Source: Chrysoperla carnea (taxonomy: Eukaryota; Arthropoda; Insecta; Neuroptera; Chrysopidae). Taken from it: a stretch of DNA of 64,000 nt. Both the position numbers and the translations under genes were made by a program. Positions 21,851-33,000 of the stretch are shown piece by piece. Below the pieces are notes generated by a model. That model worked only from the letters and a program-made list of their open reading frames with translations, did no database searches and was not told the DNA's origin. How positions within the stretch are numbered: position 1 is the stretch's first letter; every line of letters starts with the position of its first letter. Location: the NCBI RefSeq assembly GCF_905475395.1, contig NC_058337.1, forward strand, positions 92,498,368 to 92,562,367, given 5' to 3'.

Positions 21851-22473
21851 CAAATTAGTCTATTAGACGAGGAAATTTAACACAAAAAACGTCAAAACCG
21901 TGAAAATTTCTAAAGTAAGATGCGGTTTTTTGGATTAGGTTTCAGAAAATATTTCTAACTTTGTGAATATTTAAGATTATTTGAAATAATTTCCCTCTTT
22001 TGTGCATAAAAAGGGGCATTTTTTTATGCACTTTTTTAAGCAATTATAAAAAATCATTATCCCATCAATAATGTACCAAATGGTCTGAAAATGATTACCC
22101 AAGGTGTTTTTGGGGTCGTTGAACACGAATCCGATGTAAAAAAATTCTTCGGAGAACCCGGAGACCTGGGCATTCTGATTTCAAAAGCAAAACTTGTTTT
22201 TATTTTATAAAGAGCTTGTAATGATCATGAAAAGTAAAGCTGTTAAAAATTGAAAAAATTCATTTTCTTATGATTATTTACTTTGTTAAATGTACAAAAA
22301 CTATACAAAAAATTCATTTTTTAATGCACCATAACAAGGGAAATTATCTCCAGATAATCTGCAATGTTTACAAAGTACCGTGCCGTGTAACTTAATGCAA
22401 AAAACCGCATCACGATCCATCTTACTTTAGAAATATTAGAGGTAAAATGCTAAATTTCTCGTCTATATTTGCC
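21851..22473. mobile_element. ~620-bp element with ~90-bp terminal inverted repeats
   Basis: The left arm (about 21,851-21,945) and right arm (about 22,385-22,473) are imperfect reverse complements sharing TATTTCTAAAGTAAGATG-type, GATGCGGTTTTTTG and GACGAGxAAATTTA blocks. The central part has no coding capacity. I read it as a MITE. A SINE is inserted or abuts immediately to the right at 22,501. Confidence 0.65.
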
Positions 22474-22500
22474 TAATTTGGTCACTCATTCTCATATAGT

Positions 22501-22757
22501 AGGTTAGGTTAGGTTTAGGTTATATTGGCTGTCCACGAAGGACACACTTGAGCCATAGAGCCCATTGTGACACCATATATGTGTTTTACCACCTTTCCGC
22601 AGATAATTTCATTTATCAGCTCCTCAATTTCAGAGGCTGAGTGCACCTCTTTCATGCATATTAATTAAATTAATTCTGTTGCGACGGCGGGAATCGAACC
22701 CGCTACCCTCTGCATACCTCGGACGGAATTGGTTACGCCTTAACCAAGTGAGTTAAT
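22501..22757 (-). mobile_element. tRNA-derived SINE with TTAGG-like tail (copy 1)
   Basis: On the minus strand the head near 22,755 has a tRNA-like CTTGGTTAAGGCG (A box) and GGTTCGATTCC (B box at about 22,690-22,700). The body contains GTGCACTCAGCCTCTG and CACATATATGGTGTCACAAT, and the 3' end reads GTGTCCTTCGTGGACAGCC then AATATAACCTAAACCTAACC. On the plus strand that end is AGGTTAGGTTAGGTTTAGG. The copy at 56,615-56,897 has the same order of parts, so this is one SINE family. Confidence 0.85.
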
Positions 22758-22833
22758 AGGACGACAATTAGCAAAAAAAAATCGGATTAAATTTCTTGAT
22801 CAACAGCTACATTTTTTAACAACAGTGTACTTA

Positions 22834-22856
22834 TTATAATAATAATAATAATAAAA
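22834..22856 (+). repeat. (AAT)n microsatellite
   Basis: About seven AAT/ATA units in a row, close to the head of the adjacent SINE. Confidence 0.75.
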
Positions 22857-22857
22857 A

Positions 22858-23280
22858 CATCATCAATTGATTATAAATTCGAACAAATAAATTTGATATC
22901 TTTTAATAAATTTAAAAAAAATTTAAATTGCATACATAAATAATAAATAAATATTACCATATTCTATGTTCAGTCGTATTACAAAAAAAAACACGATGTT
23001 AACACCCAATCAAGTCTGACATATTTGATATATTTACAACATTTTTTTCTGTTTTATTTTTATAATACAAAATGTAAAGGCAAATAAATTGTAATAAAAA
23101 TATCAATGCTCAAAAATTTTACTCTACGTTATTTTTCACGTTTATAGTTCTTTTAGATTGAAAAAACAAATTTTCGTGTATTAAAATAATTTTTGTGTAC
23201 TGTTTAGATTCAGTATGGTAGGAATAGTCATAAAACCTGCCCCAATGTCTAGTACAACAAAATGCGTATTTATAGTAAGG
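22858..23280. other. AT-rich stretch without gene
   Basis: No exon or element recognised. Confidence 0.5.
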
Positions 23281-23286
23281 AAATTA

Positions 23287-23838
23287 GATCTCGCACAAAT
23301 TAGATGAAATCTACTATATTTCGGCCAAACTTTTTCAAATTTCGGCAAATGATAGTTTAAGTCATGCTAGAGAAAAGTTCCCATGGTCACAAGTCATGAC
23401 AATGACAGGATTTCATGTTATAGCTAAATGAAAGTTGGAAAATGTACTCATTTGTGTAATATATGCCTATGTGTGTATAGGCAAATGCATAAACAGATAT
23501 GTATAACCTTTGTATAACTACATGCATAGGTACGTGTGTTTTTTAATGCAAGAGGGTTGTTTTTAATTATTGTTTTTTTGTTTTTCTTTTGTTTTAGTTC
23601 GAATAAGAAGCAGTGTTAAATGTTCAAAGGATCAATAATATGAATTCCAGTTAAGATCAATATTTTCAGCTACATATAATACGTACAAAAATTTTTTTAT
23701 ACAAAGGAGCACATTTTCCAACTTTAATTTAGCGATAACTTGAAATCTTGCCATTTTCATGACTTGTGACCATGGGAACTTTTATTCAGAATGACTTAAA
23801 CTATCATTTTCCAAAATTTGAAAAAGTGCGAGGTTTAG
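23287..23838. mobile_element. ~550-bp element with long inverted repeats
   Basis: Arms at about 23,287-23,447 and 23,711-23,838 are reverse complements. They share AGTTCCCATGGTCACAAGTC, AATGATAGTTTAAGTCAT-type and TTGGAAAATGT blocks and a terminal CTCGCAC/GTGCGAG pair. The left arm has about 34 extra bases between CTCGCAC and the TTTTTCAAATTT block. The middle holds no gene. It fits a MITE or foldback element. Confidence 0.7.
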
Positions 23839-24390
23839 GAATTGTAAACGACTGCATATTTGTTCAAATATGTTCATCTAATTTAATTCTAATTATAATA
23901 ATATTCAATAAATTATCAGTGGCTTATATTAAATTCTGGATTTAAATTTTTTCCTCATCCTAAAACTCCTTTGCGTCGATTTTCCGCGGCACTATCAACT
24001 AAATTAAATTTGCAAAGTAAACTGAAGTATATTATGGATTGCCAATCTAATAAATATAGATCTATGTTACTAGTTTCCTCAATACGCAATCCAAAAAAAA
24101 AAAATCATTTTAAATTACAACAATTTTATTTGATGGGAATTGGTTAGAGAAAATTTAAAATTTTAGAAATATAAACGCTTTTAAATCACTGGATAAAGAA
24201 TTATGGTTTGTTACATTTTCCACTCGCTATTATACTTTCAGGAAATAATAAATTCATTCTAATCAATAAAATTCCCAAAGGCCTCCTACACACTAACATA
24301 TTATTCATTTTCCAAAATAAATATATAAAAAAATATCATTTATTTAAAACTGAATAAAATTTGTTTAACGATTCTCTCAGCTTTGTGATT
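23839..24390. other. AT-rich stretch without gene
   Basis: Nothing recognised apart from A-runs. Confidence 0.5.
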
Positions 24391-24396
24391 GTGCCT

Positions 24397-24454
24397 CTTG
24401 TTTCGCTACTGCTTAAGCAAAACTCTCTTGTTTCGCTAATGCTTAAGCAAAACA
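24397..24454 (+). repeat. 29-bp tandem duplication
   Basis: CTCTTGTTTCGCTA(C/A)TGCTTAAGCAAAAC occurs twice in direct succession with one difference. It directly precedes the GC-rich block at 24,490-24,830. Confidence 0.8.
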
Positions 24455-24489
24455 TGCAAAAATTAACCAATTAGTTTTTGAGTAGACTA

Positions 24490-24830
24490 TTAACCCTCCA
24501 TCCACACTCCCGCGGAGTATCCTCGCCGAGTATACTCGCTAAACTTAGCCGAAGAGAAGCACATGGCTGACATCGAAATGGGAACAGCTGTGTACTCTCT
24601 ATATGTTATAATAAACCTTGTAATCTGAACCAAGCAAGTATTCATGAGAATGATACTCGCCTGTACTCCTGTGAAAGCCTCGCTTGGCCTTTGACTAGGG
24701 AAGAAAAATACTTTCTAGTGAAGTCAGATAAGGCGAGACGGGACTCCACAAATATCACCCCCCACATTCTCGTTCCTGGCCTGACTTCGTGCTTCTTCGC
24801 GAGAATGTGGGGGAAAACTAATTGTAAGCA
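24490..24830. repeat. GC-rich, CpG-containing block with terminal hairpin
   Basis: About 340 bases of markedly higher GC than the flanks, including CGCGGAGTATCCTCGCCGAG near the left and a hairpin near the right. In the hairpin CCCCCACATTCTCG (about 24,768) pairs with CGAGAATGTGGGGG (about 24,811) around a 29-base loop. No continuous reading frame is present. It could be a mobile-element fragment or a regulatory island; I cannot tell. Confidence 0.5.
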
Positions 24831-26952
24831 AATTTTTTAGAATTTTTTTCTGCAAAACTGAACAACGCTAATTAGTAGAATTTGAATTGCCTAATGGTTC
24901 AAGAAATTGCTTTATCATTCGACTTGCTTTATCAACAGACGATCAATTTTGTAATTAGGACGACAAAGTGTATGTTTATATTTATAAACACTATTCTAAA
25001 GTACAAAATCCTTGAACCGAACTAATGATCTTCTTACTGAATTAATAAAAAGATGAACAATTCATAAAAAAAATTTGGATATTTGCGCATTATTTCATAA
25101 AATTTTAATAAAAATTTACATTTTTAAACAAACTTTATGACGCTAATAAATTTTTTTTAAATTAATTATTAATTACAAAACCCAGTGGTTCGATGAAAAT
25201 TTGTAGGTACTGTTTCTATAAAATAAGTATGTATTTTGCAATAGACTAGTAGAGCCTTAGCATTGTATTTTAGATTGCCACTTTGTTTTTATTGACTGCA
25301 ATTTTTATATTTCGAGCCAGATTGAACTCATTATTATTGATGGCATTATATAATGTAGATAACCTAATTAAGTACAAATAAATTATAATTAATTGATCAA
25401 GTTCCAAGATAGTGGCATTGCCATTGTTAAGCAACTATTGTGTCCACTAACTTAGGCTTTTTAATTTGACTTCTGTATTATACAGGCTGGCCCTATAGGG
25501 TTTGTACAATGCCCCACCAGATGTAGTACAACTCAAAATAAATAAAGTAACTACACTCTAAGTGCGGAAAGCTTTTTTGCTTAAATTGGCTATGTTTATA
25601 TTGTTTTATAGGACAAAAAATCCCTCTTTAAAAATTAAGTTAATCGCCAATCTATTGACGTAGAGCTTGGGGTGTTTCAAACTCTCCTGTATTTTGACGC
25701 CCATGCAAGGTAAAGGAAAGGAAGTGTAGAATATAGATTTAGTTAATTGTGGGCTTAAAAAGTACCCATGCTAAAAATCATTTATCCTTATGGTTTACTC
25801 GAAATTTACAATAATAATAAATGGAATCGGTTTCGACACAAAAATTGAACTATGAAAAATTACGTTCAATAGTTTCAATTGTTCTTTACATCTAAATATA
25901 TCGTTAAAAGAATACTTAAGGGTCCATACCATGGAGATCTAGTAATGAATGAATATTTTATGATCTTTAAGTACCTACTCTATTAAGAAGTAAAAAGTAT
26001 TTTATAAAAAATTGAATAGTTTTAGTATAATTATAGTTCTAAAAAGGGACAAGTAAAAGAAAATAATATTTCGGAGAATGGTAAGCGCAAATGTATACAA
26101 TTTGGATTTACAGTTTACTCAAGGGAATAAATAGCATCAAAGGTGATAGAAAATATCTGATTTACACAATTCAACTATATGTTTCTCTTACAGACAATAT
26201 AATCTCTGAGAGTCCAGTGACAACTTCAACAAATTAATTAATTATTATTTCTTAAATTGGCGTTCTGACCTAAGTATAGCAAAAGAAAAAATGTCACATT
26301 AAGTACTGGTTTTCATTTATTACTGATATTGTTGTTTTTGTTTTAACCCTCTAACATGTTATTTTTTAAACTAAAAAATAGCATAACACATAACCCACCA
26401 ATTAGCTTAAAATTTGATTTAAAACACAAAAGAAAATAGCCACCTTAATTAAAAAAGACAATTTTTTTAAACTGTTTGCACTAGAAAAATTTTTTATATT
26501 TTACTTGAAAACATCTACACAATCATTTTCTCGGTTGTTTACCCTCTGGTAAGCGAATCTTGTCTTCATATAGCTACTTTCTCATAGATAACAATATCGC
26601 CAAAATATTTCAAAAAACTGTAAATTGATCCATAAAAAGAACATTGTCACTAAGATACACTATACCCTAATTCAAAATACATAATTAATACATAGAATCA
26701 TAGGTATATAAAAATTAAATTAAATTATAACTTGGACATTTATCACTCAAGTAAAATAGGTTAATTAAATATATATCAATTATAATTCAATCAGAAAATC
26801 AAAATTATACATTTCAAAAGGTAATAATAATTTTAATTCTCTCTAATTAGTACATTATAATATTATTATTTATCAGAAAGTCACATAATTATTATATAAC
26901 AAGATTCACACATTTAGATTTTAATCAATTTTTTTTAAATTTATTTTTTCAG
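24831..26952. other. AT-rich sequence before the first firm protease exon
   Basis: No exon recognised. The last bases are a T-rich tract ending TTTTTTCAG, the acceptor for the exon at 26,953. Confidence 0.5.
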
Positions 26953-27064
26953 GGCCATTTACAATATAATGATTTTATTCAACAGCCACAACAACAAAAT
27001 GATCAATTATTGCAGCGTACAATACAAAATTCAACAATAATTAATAAGAGTCATTTAAATGATG
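26953..27064 (+). CDS. Protease exon: Gln/Asn-rich N-terminal segment
   Basis: The exon follows TTTTTTCAG and ends GATG|GTAAGT. It encodes 37 residues beginning GHLQYNDFIQQPQQQ and ending SHLND, plus one base. It enters in phase 0 and leaves in phase 1, which fits the next exon, whose first two bases complete a Glu codon. It has no ATG start in frame near its beginning, so at least one upstream exon is required. A potential N-glycosylation site (NST) is present. Confidence 0.75.
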
Positions 27065-30000
27065 GTAAGTTAATTTGTGTAAAATTTATTCAATAAGAAT
27101 GAGACCATAAATCACAAAACTTGACTTGAATAATATATATCTGTCTGTCAATTTAAATTTGTAATTTGTGATGAATTATTTATAATATATTTCGGTGCAC
27201 ACATGCGAAAAGTTTGTTGTCAAAATAATTCTTTTAGATTTTTTATAGGAGTCATCAAAAATTGATTATTTTGACAGACAAGCGGAAGGACAGACAACCG
27301 AAAATGCACTAATTAGGGGATTTTAAGTACACCTATACCAACATTTTGTTCGTAGCATTAATATTTTTAACCGTCACAAACTTGAGACTAAACTTAGTAT
27401 ACCTTGATATATTTCATATATACATTATATAAAAAATACGCGAATTTTTCTTTTGTTTCATTTTTTAATTCGATAGGGTGATAGCCCGTAATTCTTCGTA
27501 ATTTAGTAAAAACTACCTATTTATGAAATAAACTTCAGAGAAAAAATATATTTTAGGAAGTTAGAAAAGGGTAAGGGGCCCGACATAGTTAATTCGACAC
27601 TGGCGGCTTTAGTTAAATTTAAGATTTTATAAACACACTTACAGGTTCAAAAACAACCTAAATGATCTACAAGTTAAAGGTCACTATAATTTACTAGGGA
27701 ATCCTAGCTAATTAATAAAGTTTTGAAGCCACTTGAAATTGATTATGCAGTGATATTCTGACGCTTAAATACACTAAATTTTCAAAGTCTCTGAGTTAAA
27801 CAATGATTATTAAATTCGATCAAATATCGCTTTGAATTATACGGGGGGCCCTGTAAATATTCTAACGGTTGTAGTTTTATGTGGAGGATAAAAATCTCAG
27901 ATAAAAGCTAAGACTGTTCGAGTAATGTTAGCAAAAGTTGAAATTTTTATTATTACTAAAAATTACGATAATTAATTTTCGTGGTACCTTATACTACTTG
28001 AAATGATAAGACGATAAATTGTAATAAATTTATATTTTGTATTATATTTTACCAAATCAAAAATCATCTTTGAATCGGAACTACGAAAATATTCTTAGTT
28101 TATACAGGGATTTAAAAGATTTAAAAGTATTTTTACTAGGAAATTTTCACAATGGCTATCTATCTTTATTGACCTTTTCATTTTTAAGCAATTAAGAAAA
28201 ATTTGTACATGAATGCAAACGATAATATTTTATTTCTAGAATCAAATTTTGCACCAAACTGGACGCAATGGTCACACTGTAATAATCATTGTAAACAAAT
28301 TAGAGAAAAACATTGTATAAATCAACAAAAATGTGCTGGGCATGTATTAAAAGAGGAACGCCATTGTCTGCACACAATAAAATGTTTACAGCATCATCGT
28401 CGGCGTAGTAATGCACAACCAGGAAATAGTAATCAATCAAATCGTGAAACTTTACGTACATTGCATAGATATTCAAATAATAATGATATTTTTACAACAT
28501 CATCGCCAACACCAACATATCCTGCATATATATATTCTACAAGACGAACAAATAGACCATTAAAAACTCAACAACGTCAACATAGTACAATTTTACCAAC
28601 TAGGGTAACGCCAACAGTTACAACACAATCAACGCTATCGTCAACCTTAAATTATAACAATGCTGGAGGTTACACCTTAAACATAAACAATGGCCGATTA
28701 ACTACACCAAATTTACCATACACTAATCGTCATAGATATCAAGGTTATTCCATGGCACGGATGCAACAGCAACAACAACAATCAAATAGTGCCATTATTG
28801 ACAACAATAATCGAAATCAATTGAATAATGATTTACATTCCGCACAACATACTTCCGCCCAACATCATCGCCATGATCCAGGACATGTATCACGTGCGTA
28901 CGATCGCGTGATAAAGCAATCAAAGCATGGTATACGTGGTAATGATAATGCAAATATTACGATACTTAGACGTAGTTTATATACGAAATGGAGTAATTGG
29001 ACCAAGTGTACTCGAAGCTGTCAAACACAACGGTTCAAACATTGTAAAAAGAAGGGAACATGTAAGAAAAATGTGATAAAAGAAACAGCATATTGTTATG
29101 TGGAAGGCAGTCCATGTCATCGATGGATTGCTGATCATTTTGGTATTAATTATGACGACGATAGCGAAGAAGGTAAGATTCCATTTAATTTTTATTTATA
29201 ATTATCTTTTAAAGTCCTGCTATTGAAGCAAAACTTAATAAACTTTTAATTCTCTTTATACTATATCGTACCAAATAAAATAAGTATGCTTAGTGTGAAC
29301 TAAGTTGGAATCAAGGGAATTTTAATGGTAGATAGGAGATGTGCCCTGGAGGTAAGAATGAGATAAATAATTTTACGTGCAAAAGCTAACTATTATTATG
29401 AGAAAGTATTTAATGTTCAAAAAATTGCAGAGCTATACAAAATAACTTGAAAGGCATGAAAAGACTTTCCAGTATCGTGAAGGAATTCTGTTGCAATCAA
29501 AACCCAAAGATGCCCACCCTCTATCAAATTATGAAATATGAAATTCGGAAACAATCAAATATTGTTTTCGACAGTTATTGTCATAACATTTTTCATGGCC
29601 ACGTAAAATGAATATTCGACGTCGAAAAATTGGCATCACTTAAAAAATTTTAAGATTGAACCCCCTCGTTGGCAGTTCGTGAGTGGAAATTTAAGGAGGT
29701 TTTTTTGAAATATATAACCTTCACGCTTAATACTGTTCAAGCTCGGATATTTAACAACATTCCAGTAATGAAGATCGATTGGATAAAAAATTTACTTAGG
29801 AGAAAGCAAACAATATTTTTCTTCGGAATTTTATTATTGAAAAATACGGCAAATTGATATTTTGAGACCAACAATATTGGTGAATGATTCACAATACAAA
29901 ACAGTTCTTCACAACACTCCTCTTTAGAAATAAAATAAACAAATTATTTTGATTCTTGACATTGAATAATTTCATTTTTTTTATCATTATTAATTATTTT

Positions 30001-33000
30001 TAATTTTAATAAATTAATTAATCCTCCAACCTTGAACTTCACTAGTAACATTTTATTTCTGTCCCTATAAATGAAAAAAATATACCACTAACACGAGTAA
30101 CGACTAATAAATTAAAAAAAAATTCTCTAAAAGTCTAGGTTTTTTATTTATTTTATTGACAAAATTATCAAGGTTGTTGTATCCATAATAATAAATTGAC
30201 CTTATGCTTAAAAAAAAAATTTGCTTTACTTCAAATTTTATCATGAACAATGGATTAATAATGAAGTTGCGCTGGTAATGCACAAAATAAATTAAAATAG
30301 GATCATCTTATCAGACAGGCGCGTAACATAGAAAATCTTAATTTTTTTGTTTATTCATATTTAAAAGACGCCCCTTCATGATGATCAAGTGTTTGCCGGA
30401 CGAAAATCTAGTCCCATTTGTTTACAACTGCCAAATTTATTCTTTCATTGTACCAAATAAAGTTTTCTTTGGGTTCTTTGAGTATTTTGAACAAAGGATT
30501 TTCCCTAAAATTTACCTTTTCCAAGCTATTAACGATTTAATGTTTGAAAAACCTCAGAATGGCCTTTATCAGGAATGGAAAGCAATGATTAATAATGAAA
30601 TTACAAGAATTTTAAAATAATATTTGTCCATCTCTACACAAAATTCTCAAGATTAATTATTCGCCTACAGATTATTTCATCCTATGATTCGAGTATCGAG
30701 TTTTATTATAAGGAAATCGTATTTTTCCGAATGTACGAAAGATAGGTGATCGGAAGGGGTAGGTAGTTTTGATAGACCTATTAATCGTAATTTCCGGGTG
30801 GCCTAATAAATTTATAAAATATTTTTAAAGGACGCAAACGGAAAACAGAGTGTTTTAGATTCCCACAAAATTTACATTCCCAGGCGTGAATTTTTTATAT
30901 TCTTTCGCAATGTAGACTCATCTCCTAAAGTTAGAACCATTTTTGCCGATCCTCCTTGTATGTTTTGAGCTAATAAAAAACAGATTTTTTTTCCCGTTTT
31001 TTTTTTTTTTTTTCAATTTATATGATAAATTTTTTAGAGATTACGATAGCGTTTTTTGTGTATTCTCAGTATTTAATTAGCACAATACTATTCCATTATT
31101 AATAATAGTATTTATTTTTATTAAAATTTTGCTTATTTTTGTAAACGGGCCTATTGTATTCAAAAAGTAGTAAATAATAAAAAATAATTTTTGTCTATTA
31201 CAGAAGATTATGATTACAAAATCAACTATGATCAACAGTATGATTATAAAACTGACGACATACCATGGAATTTACGGAGCAATTGTGGTATTGCATTAAT
31301 ATCAAATTCATATACATGGCCAATGTTACGAATTGTTGGTGGACATGCGAGTGTAAAAGATAAATGGCCCTGGCAAGTAGCGATTATGAATAAGCATAAA
31401 GTAAGAACAAATATTTAACATTATTTTTATAAATATCCTAATAATAATAAGTTAATGTCACTTTACCCATTCATAAATTACGCATAAAATCGTGTCTTCT
31501 TCAGTGTCTCTGAAAAACTAAATAAAGAATATCCATGCAAAAGAAGGACACCTCAAAACTAAAAAAAACCTATTGACAGTCTTTTCCACCGCCTAAAAAT
31601 ATTATAAACAATAAAAAATAAACTATTGAATGAATTGATTGTTTTAACACCCTGTGTATACAGTGTTGAATACCAGTACACATATTATTATACCCTACAT
31701 ATAAAATATATCAGAGTATAATAAGTTTAGTTCCAAATTTGTTTCGCTTAATAAAATTGATACTACAAACAAAATTTTGATATATGTTCATAAAATCACC
31801 TAAATATATCATTTCCGTTTATCCGTTCGCCCGTCACCACGATAAACCCATGGGTGCATACCTTGCGAACCGTAGAGATAGAACAAAAAATTAAAATTTT
31901 TTAAATTCTTAGAAATTTTGTCGAAATTTTCAAAGAACAAGTGAAAACAAACAATTGAATGCGTTAATTGTTGAAATACCATGTATAGACATTGTTGAAA
32001 TACCATGTGTAGAGTGTTGAAGAAGCAATCGTTTGTTTTTTGACGTCAGGTAAATAAAAAAAGATATAGCCACACACACATAACTGATATTCTCATACTA
32101 ATACATACTATAAAATTTGTGTACTACAAAAAAATGTTTCAAACAAAAGTTGTTTATTTTGTCATAAGGAACATTTTTTACGTTTAAACTTTTGTTCTAT
32201 CTCTAACGGTTTACAAGATGGGTCCTACGGACCCAAGACCCTATTGACCTATGTTGCTCATTTACGAACTCGACCTTACTTTTTACGTCCTGAGTACGCT
32301 ATAAAAATTGCATCTTGATATCTCTTTTTGTTTTTGAGTTATCGTGTTGACAGATAGACGGGCAGACGGACAGGCGAACAGAAGTACAGACAACCGGAAA
32401 TGAACTAATTAGGTAATTCTATGAACACCTATACCAAAATTTTTTTCGTAACATCAATATTTTTAGGCGTTACAAGCTTGGTACTAAACTTAATATACTA
32501 CATGGTATAAAAAATGGCCGCTTTTTTATCTTTCATGAATCGCTCTTTTTTTAAACTTATTAATAAAAATAATACAATCACTGACATTTTCCTCCACTCG
32601 CTCTATTTTTGCGTTTCTTGGAATATGGGTATTTGAAAATTTTTTCACAGAATATTTACCCTTTTGATCCCTTTAATGTTATTTGATGGATCATCGAACT
32701 CACTATTTGAAGCTACCTATAAATCTTCAAGTTTTGTCCTAGTTTGCACCCTTGCAGGAAAACTATCATGTTTAAGAGAAAGTGTTTCAAATAATAGTTT
32801 TTTGTTTTCCCATAAGAAATCTCTCAGAATTTATTGATGTTTTCATTGTCTATTTTCTTACTGTTCCAATGTAATGGTAATGGACTTTTTCAAAATTAAT
32901 TAGAGACACCTTTATTTAAAAAGTTGAAGTTATTCATGAAAATCAGTGTGTTATCCAATGGGTTTGTACTTATTATATTCATGTATTATTGATAAATGTA

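Noticed and set aside
29669..29857. 62-codon open frame in a protease intron
   Set aside because: Short, low-complexity C-terminus, no signals; likely chance.
30378..30620. 80-codon open frame in a protease intron
   Set aside because: Starts with ATG but shows no recognisable motif and has no acceptor or donor fitting the flanking exons; Phe/Ile/Lys/Asn bias fits background.
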